Source: Casuarius casuarius
Taxonomy: Eukaryota > Chordata > Aves > Casuariiformes > Casuariidae
Reading direction: 5' to 3'
Length of the DNA: 64,000 nt
Assembly (NCBI GenBank): GCA_003342895.1
Contig: PTFA01000017.1
Span: 804,016 to 868,015, forward strand
The notes under the pieces are model-generated. The model made no database searches and was not told the origin of the DNA. It worked only from the letters and a program-made list of their open reading frames with translations. A program made the translations under genes and the position numbers. Shown here in pieces: positions 1-12,310 of the stretch. Each line of letters opens with the position of its first letter. Positions within the stretch are counted from its first letter, which is position 1.

Positions 1-823
1 CAGTAAGGTGTGAAAATTATGAATTCTGGGTAAGAGCGGTATTGTTATTCCCAGAATCTCTGCAGTTAGCCAGCAGCACAGGAAGGCAATTGTAAAGGTG
101 AGAGGAAGAAATAAAATTTTGTTGGCTCCTCCTGTACTGGGACAATCAAGAGCAAGAGTTCATTCTCCACAGAAAAATCTCAGTGAATATGAGAGAAAAC
201 AAGCTGAAAGACATAAACAGACTGATGAAACACATTCTGGTCCCAAACTCCTCCTTTAATTGAGAACTTCTACAGTTATAAAAAAGGTAGTAACTAATTA
301 AGACACAGTCATGACTTCCTACACTTAAAAAAATATACAGAAACAACTTAGGACTTTGTGCCCTAATAATATGCCTACGATGTCCAGGAAAAATGCAGAA
401 GACACCTGAATATCAAGTTCACATCCCAGTAACCATCACTGAAACCTCTTATGCTAGACTGTCATTTAACAGTGATGGCTAATCATAGCAAATAAATTTT
501 TTGTGAAATAATCATCACAGTTAACAGTGACATGAAAAATCTCACCTGTGATGACTGAAATTAACAGGGATAAATCACATTTGATGGAGTTACTGCTTCA
601 GCCTGTTAGTATACTACTCTTTATAAAACTCTATCACTCTAGCATTAAAACTCTATCCTCAATTGTACAAACTTAGTTTAAGAAAGCTACAAAATGCTAT
701 TAGAAACAGAATAAATACTCTCCAGATAAACTGATGAAATGCTAACAACATTTGCCTGTAATTAAACACTCTGGAATATCAGGCATTGTTCACACACAGT
801 AAGAGAAAAATAATTTGTATTAC
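1..823 (-). other. MBTPS2 intron 4 (partial)
   Basis: AT-rich sequence between exon 4 and the left window edge. I looked on the minus strand for the next S2P exon (EQVRFNGFG) and did not find it. No repeat was recognised. Confidence 0.7.
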
Positions 824-927
824 CGAATAGCTGCCACCCCATGGCCGACTTCATGTATCACACCACTGATGAGGATTGCAGAGAAGAAATAGGTCAGCTG
901 GCTGACAGGCAAATTTACACCAGGCAC
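824..927 (-). CDS. MBTPS2: MBTPS2 coding exon 4 (HEVGH zinc-binding motif)
   Basis: After the acceptor ACAAACAG there are 34 codons and two bases: residues 122-155 plus part of an Arg codon. The peptide starts [15 protein letters not shown], then runs into a hydrophobic segment with the catalytic HEVGH at about residues 146-150. In S2P family M50 proteases the two His residues bind zinc and the Glu activates water; human has HEIGH at 171-175. The second zinc ligand region (an Asp near the C terminus) is outside the window. The exon ends CG|GTAATA, a donor that is poor at +5. It is the last exon seen; the next would complete the Arg and continue EQVRF. Confidence 0.97.
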
Positions 928-3900
928 CTGTTTGTGTAGGCATGACAACAAAACAAAACACACTATGAAACCAAGAGGTACAAATACAAATCATACTGCC
1001 TCTAAACTTGCTGCTCTCACACAGCTTCTTTAGACAAGCAACAGAACAGGGGCCATTCTCATTCATACAGCACTATCAGATTGTGCCTCTTCCCTCAATT
1101 TATTCAGTATATTTTAAAATATACTGAATATATAATCTTTTATGGAAGGCTGAAAAGCTCTACAGGCCAAAAGCCCTCTCCTTTCCTTACTCAGTGCCCA
1201 CAACCATGACAGAACGTGTCCTACTCTATATTAAGCTCCGTAAGTTTGTAAGAACGTACACAGACTTCAACTCAAATGATACAGATCAACAACTGTAAGC
1301 ATTAGTTTACAATTTCCTGCAGCTAGCCATGTAGCTATAGAGATCCACTCTTCAATAAAAGCTGCATTGCACTTAAAACATTGTGAACCCTAACAGTTCA
1401 AAAAGGCTACAACTGGAGTTGTCAGGGTCTCTCGTCTCTTTCCCTATCCCAAATCATGAGACTACCCCAAATTTAAGATTAAAAAAAATTATTTCTGATA
1501 TTTTGAGTGTCTACATATGATAATTTAAGACAAAAAATTCATCTGAAATGTAGACACAGTTTTAATTTACGTAAGATATAATACAGAGGCCCCTCACATT
1601 TCTGCTATTTCTGTGGATTCCCACCGTTCCTCAACTCCCTCATCGCACTAGTTAAAAGTCATCATCTCCAGCCAGATAGGCCTCAAAGCAGTCGCAAGTG
1701 TGAAAATGAGAAATCGTCCCTTCCTTCCACCTGAGAGAGGGCTGCTTAGTCCCCATCTCCTCTCAGCTGCTATTGCTTTTGTAGGAAGGTAAGGCCACTG
1801 CTGCTGCTGACTCAGGGAAAGCTCTCCTGTCTGCTCCAGAGCTCTTCCTCCTTGAGGCAAAGAGCACTCCACTGCTACCATTGCTGTGAACAGGAAGTGA
1901 ACTGTGGCAGAAAGGAGATGCTATGCGCAAAAATTCTTGAGCTGCCTATATGGCTCTCTAAAGCTGACCTGAGGTGATGCACAAAGGCTGCAGTTCCAGA
2001 CGACTATTCTTCTGGCAGCAGATTCAAGTGAGCAGATCCCATTTCTCCTTACCTTCATTTAATCCCACCCATTCCTCAATTATGTGGATTCAACTATCCA
2101 TGTAGCAGAACTCTAAAGCAGCTTGGTGAGGCAATTTAGTTAAAGGAAATCCTTCAGAAGACTGTTTTCATTAGTGTTGAACTGAATCAATTCACAAATC
2201 CTATTCAGAGTGTGACCATAACCAAGATATTTATCTTAACTGGCATAATAACTATTGTACCTCACTGTATGAAGTTAGCTGTTCTTCATTTGTTAAGCAT
2301 CTCTTGCTGGTATTACTACAGCATCAGCTGATGGCATTAACAGATCAGTTAACTGCATTCTTAGCAACCCTCTGTTCTGGGTATATATGAGGACAGACCG
2401 TAATAGCAAAAACTGCTATCTTAATTCTACCATGACAATAGCATGTTAGAATACAGCACTGAATGCTTTCAGACTTCACATCAAAGAAGCTAGTTTAAGA
2501 TTCACCTAAAAAGGAAGCTAACTCTCATGATGGGTCCTGAAATTAAGAACGGGGTTTTTTTAATAAGCATTATTATTTTATATTCTATGGTCTTTTGGGA
2601 ATACCTTTAGTAAAAGAAGATCCTTTGTTAATAATTGATCTGTCTCTTTCCCACTTTTGTAAATATGCAACCAACACAAGAGTGGCCAGCTGAAGAAAAA
2701 CAACTCAGTTACCTACAGATAGGTATTTTAAATAAAGTATATGACTGAACAAAAGAGGAAGGGTATAAAAACCTTGATCAATATAACATAAGCAGAACTG
2801 TTGCTCCTCCCCTCTAAAGCCAAAGGCTAAAGGCTAATGAAATTTAGGCCAAAGGCTAAAGAAGAGTTAAAAAAAATAATAATTTTGCATCTTTAATGTA
2901 ACTCTCTCTCGCCCAGGCAGTCAGATAATGATGAAACATATGAGTAACAAATCTAAACAAGAAGACTCTCCTGACTTGTTCTTTATGTCTTTGCAACCAC
3001 ACCTGGGTCACTTTCTCATGTCAACTTATGCTAGTAGGTTCCCCTCAAAAAGAATACTGAAACTCTTCAAAGGCAGAATGATACAATTGTGACCATTCAA
3101 AAATGAATGAATGAGGTAGGAAAGAAAGAGAACCACAAGTCAAGTTAGGAAAAGTAACCATATCCCTGTACATAGCACTACATTATCCCTCTACATTATA
3201 TCCTCTTCAATAGCAATTTGGCCTTGCTTTGAATGCAGTGATGCTGCTAGCAGTCACTGAGGAATCCACTCCACATTGAAATTGTGGATATCAAGCTAGA
3301 TTTCTGCTTTCAGAGTTTCAATTCAAATCAGATGGCTTCCCAAATGGTCAGCTTTAGTTTTCTCCCCTGCTTATGTTATTTTCTCAAAAGAGCAGTGTAC
3401 TGCAAATGACCACTTCACTGTGGTGTCACAAAAGGGGATAAATCCATATAATGATCTCAAAAATGAAGATGTAAGAGAGCTTTTCTTACTCCAAAATGTA
3501 ATAGACACACATGCTTAGGAACGACTCTGCTGGCCTGAACATGAGAAATTTTCAGTCTGATGTTGAACTTGTGTTCTGTTGGACATACAACCAAGCCCGC
3601 CTATTCACCTCTGTCTGCTTCTGGAAACAATTCAGGAGCAGGCTGTGGCCCAGGTGACTGTAGTGGCAGTATCAGCAATTCCCTCCCAGGTCTTATTACG
3701 ATAATGCTTTTGCCAACGCTACTGCACTTGCTGTAGTCACTCTGCATGTGCAAAACAAATCCAAACTATTTGAAACACACTGGATTTAGAGCACACGCTA
3801 ACGATCAGGCTTCCTGTGCTTGTGCAACATTGAAGTCTAGCTGCACACAGTAAATTTAGCACTTACAGGAAGGCCTATCACATAACAGAGGAGGGGCAGT

Positions 3901-4852
3901 ACATAACACTCAACTTCTGTCACTAGACTAGCTAAGTACCATATTAGAGTAAAACCATTGGACACCACTGCTCTAAGCTACACAGTAGAAGGCAAAGCAA
4001 TCTCAGAGGACTTTCTGTGTTCTGGAAAATGACCATACATTCTGATCAGACAGCATTCTTGAGTAAATGAGGTTAGCTAAGAATCCTTGCAAGTTAAAAC
4101 TCTTTTAAGGATAATGTTAATGCCTTTGTACTACCTTAGGTATTTTGATGCAAGAGATGAAAAAGACAATATTTGCTATCTCGCCATTCTGTAAAATACA
4201 TTCCTTCCTAAAACCACACAATATATTGTCCAGCATCAGAAAACCATGAAACAATTCAATAAACTGTTACTACCCTGTGACCAGCTACTGACAGAAACAG
4301 AACTTTCCATTTCACACTGCAAATTAGGCAGAAAACCTTGAACAATCCAAAAATACGCCATCTCTCTACTAATGAATCTTTACCTTCCACGATCACACAA
4401 AGCTGTTTGTTTCCTTCCTTTTCCACTGATGACGTTCTGCATCATAATAAACGAAAGCAAACTCCTCTCTTCTTGAGGATTATGGATTTGTTTTGCAAAC
4501 TTCAAGACTGGCAGTGCCTCTAAATTGCACAGCTGTTATTTTTACTACTGTGATAATTTCTGGCCTTTTAAAATTACTAGCTATTTTTCACTCCTGAGAA
4601 TTTTTAATATAAACTCTTCCACATGTTTGCCTTCCTTTTTTCCCCCCCTTCTTTTCTACACTACCTGCACTTCCCATTTTTAAGGCTGATAACAAGCTGG
4701 CAAATTTTTATGTGAATGTGTATCAGGAGTTATTTTTGCATAGGAGGATTTAAGTATCATATTAGCTACCATACCCCATTAAGATTAGTTGGTTAAGCTG
4801 GTTAAGATCAGTTCACAGCTCTCAAGTGAAGACCTGAGGAGAGACCACTTAC
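928..4852 (-). other. MBTPS2 intron 3
   Basis: 3.9 kb of noncoding sequence between the exon 3 donor GTAAGT and the exon 4 acceptor. It holds the 30-bp perfect palindrome at 1101-1130 and a short cluster of CCAAAGGCTAAAG-like repeats near 2818-2865. No other exon or recognisable mobile element was seen. Confidence 0.8.
1101..1130. repeat. 30-bp perfect palindrome
   Basis: The left arm TATTCAGTATATTTT is followed directly by its exact reverse complement, with no spacer. All 15 pairs match; pairing breaks at the flanking bases 1100/1131. It lies inside MBTPS2 intron 3. It may be chance in AT-rich DNA, a relic of an inverted-repeat element, or a cruciform-forming site. Confidence 0.9.
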
Positions 4853-4991
4853 CACAACTTGCAGCATACGGTCATTCTGGGCTTTTGGGGCCTCAGTTAG
4901 CATCTGTGTCAGTGTTTGCATCAGTGTTTTTCCAAGAAGAATAACAGATCCAAACATGGCAACTATACCAAACACCATTCCTATGCTGAAC
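4853..4991 (-). CDS. MBTPS2: MBTPS2 coding exon 3 (no polyserine insert)
   Basis: The acceptor TTTGTAG precedes one base completing Trp75, then 46 codons (residues 76-121), ending at GTG|GTAAGT, a strong donor. Residues 77-97 form a hydrophobic segment containing [18 protein letters not shown], aligned with the human GMVFGVIAMFSSFFLLG. Then come [13 protein letters not shown] and RMLQVV. In human S2P a long serine run lies between the TLAQMMAD stretch and VLQVV. Here the link is only the short PKAQND stretch, which explains why the HExxH motif falls about 25 residues earlier than in human. Confidence 0.96.
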
Positions 4992-6638
4992 CTACAAAGA
5001 AAAGTAAGTAGTTTAGCAATGTGCAGTCAGAATATAAGGTATGTTCTCAGGACATTTAACTGCTCTAACTTACTTAGCACACCAAACTTACAGAGCAAAA
5101 CTTACTTGGTCACTCTGCTCTTGCCTAGTATACTACCATTTGTGTATCAACAATCTAGTAGAAAAATATCAGCTAAAGAAAACTGATTAATTAATTCACT
5201 AATAACATATACTATTTCCCTTGTTTTAACAAATTTTTTACATCCAGCACCACATCCTGATACATTTTCAAACATTTTTACACTGTTTTCACGTATTCTA
5301 AATTTTATTAAGTTACCCAATAAATGTGACTTGCCACTAGTTATGAATAAAAATGTAACAGAGTAAGGAATGTATAATTTACCATGTTGCACCATACTAT
5401 TGCAAATTTAGGAATCTGAATCAAATTATGGGGTAGCATACATATTTATAAAAGCTTAATCAATAAATCATGCATCTTCCTGGCCAACCATAAAAAGTAC
5501 TAAATGAGATTCAACCTCTTTAAAGAAGAAAAACTAAAAGGTACAAATGCAAAACCAGATTAAAATCAATTAATTCAAACAGATTTTCTTTCTCATCAAT
5601 TTATCTTTGATTAAAATCAGTGTTGAAAACCATTTCGATTTACATCAGTCCACCTAATGCATAATTTTTATTAGTCATTATTATTATTAGTTTATGCTAT
5701 CCAATAGTGTGGATGTGGTAAAGTTTATTTTCTGCCTAAAACACTTCAGCTCACTAGCAGTCCCTCTCCCTCTCATAATAGCGTAATTTTTCTTTTACCA
5801 TCCTTAATGAAACTCACTGGGAATTAGCAAATTTATTTTAAGTGGCATGTACTTGTAATGTTAATTAAGGAGACCCATGGAAATATTACACTGTAATGAA
5901 TTATGCACATTAAAAAAAGGTGATTGATACAGAACTATTTCAAACAAATACGATCATGACATACTAGAGGACCCACTATGGAGCAGACTTTCATTCCTAT
6001 CTCACTGAGGGTAACAATACAGGAAATGAAAAGAAATTCAAGCCTTACTCATTTTCATTTTCAGAGTGGGTATAAAGTAACACTAGGAAGGCAATTCAGT
6101 AATAATTTTCTAAATTAGTCCAGAAGTGTTCACATAACCACTCTGCTTTTTTACCCATACAAGCAGTCTATGAAGTCTTAGCAGGGGAAGGAATGCCTGG
6201 GAAATGACTGACAACAGAGATAGCTAGCTATCTTTTAACAGCTTGTAAACTCTAGTGATCAGGGAGAACTCAGGGCACAGTGATGGAGAGATTGAAGATA
6301 TCAGAAGCTGCTTTCAGGTCAACATCCATATGCAGTATTACATGCTAATAGCTATATGTTTAAAAACAACATATAGTTCGAACTATAGGCAAAAACACAG
6401 CTTACAGATGTATAGTATTTATAGCATCACAGTATGTAACCTATATTAGAGCTATGTATTTTTTAGCAAAGGAGAAAAATCTTATCCCGGAACAGTATAG
6501 TTATGGCAACCATACCTGTTTGATTTTTTTGTTAACCTATCAAAATGTCTATCCACTGTACTTTTAAGGCTGGAAGGCACAGACATAGAGATAAATACGA
6601 CCTCTGTATTTGACAGAAAACTTTTGCTGGATTTATAC
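4992..6638 (-). other. MBTPS2 intron 2
   Basis: 1.6 kb of AT-rich intron with nothing recognisable. A small stem-loop (CTATATGTT / AACATATAG arms) lies near 6352-6376. Open frames on both strands here are short and show no homology I know. Confidence 0.8.
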
Positions 6639-6787
6639 CATAGATAAAGAAATCTGGGTTTCCATCGCGCCCAATTGTAGAACTGGCGGTTGAAGAGAGC
6701 AGTTTGCCATCGCATGTGAAAAGGAGAGACACTCAAGCCATATGTCAGCAGCCAGTCTTCATAAGATGCTTTCAAAGAGCTGGATGA
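6639..6787 (-). CDS. MBTPS2: MBTPS2 coding exon 2
   Basis: The acceptor TTTTGCAG is followed by 49 codons and two bases: residues 26-74 of the deduced protein. They contain SYEDW, SPFHMRWQTALFNRQFY and WKPRFLYL, near-identical in layout to human S2P (HSYEDW, SPFHIRWQTAVFNRAFY). In the known S2P topology this part lies between the first two hydrophobic segments. The donor is G|GTATAA, weaker than consensus. The codon for Trp75 is split (TG + G), and exon 3 supplies the G. Reading past the donor gives an unrelated tail (YKSSKSFLSN...), which is intron. Confidence 0.96.
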
Positions 6788-7246
6788 CTGCAAAACAATG
6801 GAAAGTTAGTTTAACCCAAAACTTTCAGGACGATTTCATGTTACGTGAACAAGCAGTAAATGTGATCAGTTGAGATAAAAAGGGATGTGTAACTTCAGGT
6901 AAATGTCCTGCAAATTTTTTATATTTTGACATATATGTAAGTGTGACGTAATAATAAAAAGTTATCCCATTCTTGTGATGCAAATCACAATAGTTATAGG
7001 ACTATGAAAGAGATCAGGTGTCCAGTGTTACTTCGCAAAAAAGATCTTATATAATGTTTCCTAGTGTTAAATCACAATCGGCAGGTTTTAACTGTCTGTT
7101 TAGAAGGCTACAGAATGAACTGTTTATATTATTTTCTCCATGTGCAATTAATTTCTAGTAAATATTTTTAAAACGACAATAAAGAAAAATAGTTTATTTC
7201 GACTTAGACTGAAAAGCTAGTTTCTCATATTGGTGAGATGTGAATC

Positions 7247-7271
7247 TTGTTTTGTTTTGTTTTGTTTTTTT
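7247..7271. repeat. (TTTTG)n short tandem repeat
   Basis: Roughly four consecutive TTTTG units ending in a T run, in MBTPS2 intron 1. Confidence 0.8.
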
Positions 7272-10200
7272 AGTAAGGGTAAAAATTAGGTCCCTTTTTC
7301 AAACCCCAAAACTATGATTAAAGAGGCTCTGAAATATTTGATCATACTGACAAAAAGCCAGAAGGACTTTAAAATAATCAATCTATATTGCAATAGCAAT
7401 TTCATTATGACAATTTTCTGGCATTTCACGATGCTGCAGGAATGCCTTCCTAGTAGTTCCAAAGAGTTCTCTTTATATTTGTCATTATGGTAAATATGAC
7501 CTGTAAACTATGTAATTAACACTTAATTACAGCACTATTTGATATTACAGACCAAGAGAAGGAGTTTTGCAACTGTTGCTTTATATTATATGCTGGCCTT
7601 CTCAGTGGGCTTTATTCAGCCTACTTCATGGAAGCCATTATCAGAGACCCAATTGAGAGAAAGATTCCCTTGGAGGTGAAAGACAAACTCGTAACTCAGG
7701 AAAAGCGCATCAGAGCTTTGAGCCACACTCAAACCTTTCTGACTTCAGGCTTCTCCAAGGCATGAGTGTCCCTGACATAATCCAGACAAGTTTTCACAGC
7801 TGTCTAAACTATAGCACTGCTCCTGAATTTCCCTATGAGCAGCAGCATCTACTGAAGAAATCAGGAATGTGTAATTCACAATGAGCTCCCCTCTGCCCCC
7901 TAAAAGGAACTTCAAAAGTTTCTAGCTATCTTTTATAGTTCTTCAAACAAATTTAGAACTTGCTAAGTTCCTTGCATTCCTGCTTTCCTTTTATGATGTG
8001 AGGGGCTGAGAATATCTTCTCGGACTTACGGTTTTTCACATTTTGTTAAATTAATTAAAATGTGAACATATTAAAAATGTATTTCAAGTAACAGTCTTCC
8101 AGAACATGAGATCCACTTACTCAGATTATCATTCGTTTATTCACCCATTACATTATTTTATCCTTTCTACCCATATGTTTGTGTAATTTCCTCCTTCAGC
8201 CTGCTGATTTGAGTAACATTTTTGTTCAGGCAGCTGAAGACACCTGTAGAAACTTCCATCACAATGTATTCCTTAATCAACACTAGTCATTCCCTACGAC
8301 ATCGCTAAGCTTAATTTCCACAACCAGATCAGCATTTGCTAACCTAACTTTAACAGCAAAGATCATGAAGATGATCATCCTTCTACTAATACATATGCCA
8401 GAGAAACAAAAAAAGACCTCCTCACATAATTTACGAGAAAAGAACAAAAATACTTGTGACATTAAGTACATCTAACATAAGAAATTGTCTTTTAGGAATT
8501 AAGTAAACACATTCTATTCAGTTCAAACTGAGTCAAAAAACAACCACATATGATTTTAATAAAGCCCACTGAAAATATAAATTTGGTATTTCCAAAATAT
8601 CTGTTCCTTTTATCACATGCAAAAAATCAACCATTTTTCCTGAGAAAATCCACAAATTTATCCCTGGTCACCACATTTTTCCAACTACATGACAGCCCCA
8701 CTCTACTAGCGTAGCATAAATAAATAATAAGTTTTTCAGCAGAAATATGGAATTACTGATCAATACATTTGTCAAATGGAAAAAAAATATCAAAAGACAC
8801 CAAAATCAATTTTCCTTTTGGGTTTTCCTCACAAGTTCTGTAAACACTATTCATAAAGAATAATCACTAAATTATTTAAGAAACTAAATAAATGACTCTA
8901 CCCCTGTGGCAAGATATATTAAAAGGCTTTATACAAACTTTTGTTCCTACTGTCTTGATCCCAACATCAGCATGTGCAATCTCACGCCCTAATTATTTGT
9001 ACCTTATGTTTCATTTCACGCTTCCTTCACAGAGGCTTTGGCTCTGCTTCTCTAATTTAAGCTTTAAATGATCTTTGTTATATTAACTTTAGTACAAAAG
9101 CAGTATCTTTTTTATTTATGCAAGCCCTCAAAATGATGAATGTATGCTAAATACTCCAGGAGCTCTGTAAATATCTGTCAGCAAGCAGGAGTCCTTAACA
9201 TTCTTTTGTGCTGACAAAGTCTGTTCAAGAGCTCTGAACCATTTCAGCTTCCTGACCTTGAAAGCTGCAGGCTAACCTTGACTGAATGTGTCTAATGCAT
9301 CTTTTATTGCTGATAGCAGGAGGAGGGACAACCTTCTACCCTTTTCACATTTCCTGATCCCTCAGGAAGAATGAAATGGGGTGATTTAGGATACTGGGGA
9401 GCAGGAATCTGTGGGTCTGCCTGAGTGATTCCACTTTGCAGGATCCAAGCTTCATTGGGAAACTTTCATGCCAACGCATCAACAAAGAGCAACAAAAGAA
9501 ACCTTAAAACACCAACTGCAACAGTTACAGCACAAATCCTTCTCCTGCCAAGAATATTAACAGGATTATGCATGGAAAAGTACTGCTGTACTATTTTTCA
9601 CTCATGCTCCATATGTCTTTTTGGTGTATTTAAATTATAAGCTATTTGGGGTCCAAGTAGGGACTGTCCTTTGCACAGCTGCTCACAAACTAGGGTTATG
9701 AATGTGATGGGACACTTACAGTACTAGCAATAAAACAAACACGCCTGAGTATCCCAATCATATAAATCTTGTTATTTAATCCAAATTCTATTTTGGCTGT
9801 TATGTTCACAACAGAACTTATCATTGAGATGCACACATATATGATCTACCAATAAGTTCACTGAAACCCAATAGCTCCCACATACTTCCTAATGACTAAA
9901 AAAAATTGTCAACTTCTGATTAAAAGAACAAAGTTAAATTTTATCTCCTGGACTCTCCTGCTTGCTATAGCATTCCAGGCATTCCTCTTTCTTCTTCAAC
10001 ATAAATCAGATACTAAGTCGCCTCTAAACAATCTTTTTTTTTTTCCTTTGCTGCTGCTGAGCTGTACTAGAGGTTCTAACAAGAAAAGTAGCAGCTATTC
10101 TTACTTATAAAAGTGAATGATTTTAAGGTCTAATTCTGAAATAGATCTTTGGAATCTGAGAGATAACAACAGATCTTGGCACAACACTACTATAGAAATT

Positions 10201-11820
10201 CAGGTACAGCTTTATAGTCTAAAATTTTTCACCAGACGCAAAGTTACTGTCAAAACCCCCCAGCCTGTTAACTGACCTTTCTGGTGACTTTTGGTGTGTC
10301 TCACCATATTCAGGACCTTGTTTTTCTTTATTCAGACAATCTTCTAACATGTTTCAAAACAGTCATGTTTGTCTCCAAATACCTAATACAGACTTGGTGT
10401 AGTAAAATTTGAAAAATCTTCAGATTTATTTTTGGATTTTTTATTCTCATTTATACCATTAAATGAATCTTGTACAAACTAATACTTGGCAATTAATAGG
10501 TCTCATCATTTATTGAGCTACATTTGTCCTCTAACAATTAGCAGCAGGGGGAGCCACTTACTGTTCAAGTTTCTTCATCTTCTGAATACAGTTTTCCTGA
10601 CAATATTTCTTCCTGTATTTTACACCAGTGAAAAAATGAATGTTTGTCACTTAGAAATTGCTAAGCCCTAAACCGTGCTTGGCAGAAACAAATGCAGTCC
10701 CTGGACTGTGACATTAACTTTGAAGGAAAAAAAAGAGAGAGAATTACAGATCAGATCTTTCATCTTATTTTTCCTCATATTTCTTTAACTAGCATGCATC
10801 CTATTTTGCATGGATACTTAGCAGTTTCACTCATCTCCAAGAGATTATACCTCCTTGATCTCAATTTAAAAAAAAAATCTTAAACTTGTGCAATGCACAA
10901 ATACATCCCTAAATATAATAAATGATGTCTTCCTGCTGTATTTCCCTTTCGAACTTTCCCTTCTCCATCAAGAGAAAAAGCTGAGTCTTACAATACTCTC
11001 TAAAGATTAGAGTTTATTCCTTTACCAAGCAGCTCTAGAGCTCTCGTTCAACTTTTTTTTTCAGTAAAACTAAGGAACTACAAAAGAAAAAATGCACATT
11101 AGTTATGTTTCTACATGACTTTTAGAAAAAATATTCACTGTAAAACACATAAACAGTTAAGTTATAAATTAAGGGCTGCTTTTTTTTTGAAGGTAAGAAA
11201 AAGTATACTTTAAACGTTGGAAAGCACATTAAAATGCCAGAAAACGATTTTAAGAGTGGACTAAAAGCAGGCTTCCCTAACACTTCACAGCTTTGGTGCT
11301 TTATTACAGACCCCAAGCCTCCCTGATGGGTGGGGAGGCGCTTTCAGCGGAAGCACAGTACCACCTCAGTACCACCGCCGCTAGGGTTTATTGCAGGGCG
11401 CCTCGTTTAGAGGAGCAGGATATTTGCCCTGGGGAACCACCTTCGGGGAAGCGATTCTGTGCTGCCTGGGCAGGGGGGCAGGCACAACCCCTGTCAGTCG
11501 CACCTCCCACCGCGGAGGAGCGGTAAATCACCAGACGCCCGCCCTGGCTCAAAGAATAACACGAGTCCCCGAGTTATGCGGGGCTTGGTGGGGAGGCGTG
11601 CGGCGGCCCGGCCCCGCTGCGGGCGCGACAGCCGCGGCGGCCCTAGCGCCGCGGGCCGCCCCTCAGGGGCCTCGAGCCAGCGCCGGGGCGGGGGAGGGGG
11701 GAGGGCGCCCGCGCAGTCACGCGCGCGTAACGGCCCGAGCCTCGCGCCGGCCGTTGAATTTGAATTCGGAGAGGGCCGGGCCGCGCCAGCCCCAGCCTGG
11801 AGGCAGAGAAGAGGCACTGC

Positions 11821-11855
11821 GTGCGTGCGTGTGTGTGTGTGTGTGTGGGGGGGGG
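11821..11855. repeat. (GT)n microsatellite followed by a G run
   Basis: GTGCGTGCGT leads into a GT run, then about nine G. It lies in the CpG-island part of MBTPS2 intron 1. Alternating purine/pyrimidine DNA next to a G run is prone to Z-DNA and to length variation. Confidence 0.9.
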
Positions 11856-12003
11856 TCTTGGCCAGCCCTGGCGTTTCGGAGGACGGTCGGGGAGGGGAGG
11901 CCTCTCTCCGGTGCCGACCCCAGCCCCCGCCAGCATGGGATGGGGTTGTCAATGTGCGCTGGGCCGAGAGCTCCCCCTTGGGCTCTGTGTCCACAGCCCT
12001 CAC

Positions 12004-12078
12004 CTTAAGCAGCGTATCCGCCAGGTAGATGGCGCACCAGCCCCCCAGCACGCACACCACCACCGGGATCGGGATCAT
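12004..12078 (-). CDS. MBTPS2: MBTPS2 coding exon 1 (start codon, first membrane segment)
   Basis: The ATG is the reverse complement of CAT at 12076-12078. It opens 25 codons beginning MIPIPVVVCVLGGW and ending DTLLK, close to human S2P (MIPVSLVVVVVGGW...). Residues 4-22 or so form the first hydrophobic membrane segment. The exon ends on the complete codon AAG, followed by the donor GTGAGG (12003 downwards), so intron 1 is phase 0. The frame stays open into the intron, but the homology stops exactly at the donor. The start lies in the CpG island. The identification rests on the N-terminal match together with the downstream exons in the same gene order as human. Confidence 0.95.
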
Positions 12079-12186
12079 TGTTGCAGCCGAGGAGGCGGCG
12101 GCGGCAGCCGCGGCTCATGCAGAAAAGCCCCCGGAACTAAACGTTCCCCGGACCTTTTCTCCATCTGCAGCACTGTCCGGCCGGAC

Positions 12187-12194
12187 ACTTCCGG
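12187..12194 (-). promoter_or_regulatory. ETS/GABP-type site in MBTPS2 promoter
   Basis: CCGGAAGT on the minus strand, about 110 bases upstream of the MBTPS2 ATG. This is a full ETS core in the usual position for a TATA-less CpG-island promoter. Binding is inferred from the motif only. Confidence 0.5.
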
Positions 12195-12298
12195 GCGCGG
12201 ATTCTAGCGGGGAACGCGCTGGGGCGCAGGCGCCGGGAGGGGAGGCGGGGGTTAAGCGCGAGGACACGGGGCCAACGGCCAGGAAGGGGAGCAAGTGG

Positions 12299-12310
12299 TG
12301 CGCGTGCGCG
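12299..12310 (-). promoter_or_regulatory. NRF1-type site in MBTPS2 promoter
   Basis: CGCGCACGCGCA on the minus strand fits the NRF1 consensus YGCGCAYGCGCR at every position. It lies about 220 bases upstream of the MBTPS2 ATG within the CpG island. Occupancy is inferred. Confidence 0.5.

Larger units (their letters stand above)
6788..12003 (-). other. MBTPS2 intron 1
   Basis: 5.2 kb between exons 1 and 2. The first roughly 650 bases after exon 1 are CpG island, including a GT/G-run tract at 11821-11855. The remainder is AT-rich, with a (TTTTG)n tract at 7247-7271 and T or A runs. No exon, RNA gene or mobile element was recognised. Confidence 0.8.
1..12078 (-). other. MBTPS2: MBTPS2 transcription unit, 5' part only
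   Basis: Four coding exons on the minus strand join in frame (75, 149, 139 and 104 bases, with matching phases) into about 155 residues that follow the N-terminal part of vertebrate membrane-bound transcription factor site-2 protease. Introns: about 5.2 kb (6788-12003), 1.6 kb (4992-6638), 3.9 kb (928-4852), and a fourth that runs off the left edge. The exon continuing after the HEVGH motif (EQVRFNGFG in human) was not found in 1-823, so the gene continues outside. Known role of the family: a polytopic Golgi zinc metalloprotease that cuts SREBP1/2 and ATF6 within the membrane after site-1 protease has acted. The 5' end lies in a CpG island, and SMPX starts on the other strand to the right. 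Confidence 0.95.

Noticed and set aside
1..12003. Search for a YY2-like intronic gene inside MBTPS2, as in eutherian mammals
   Set aside because: No zinc-finger frame is present in the introns seen; the corresponding intron also lies largely outside the window.
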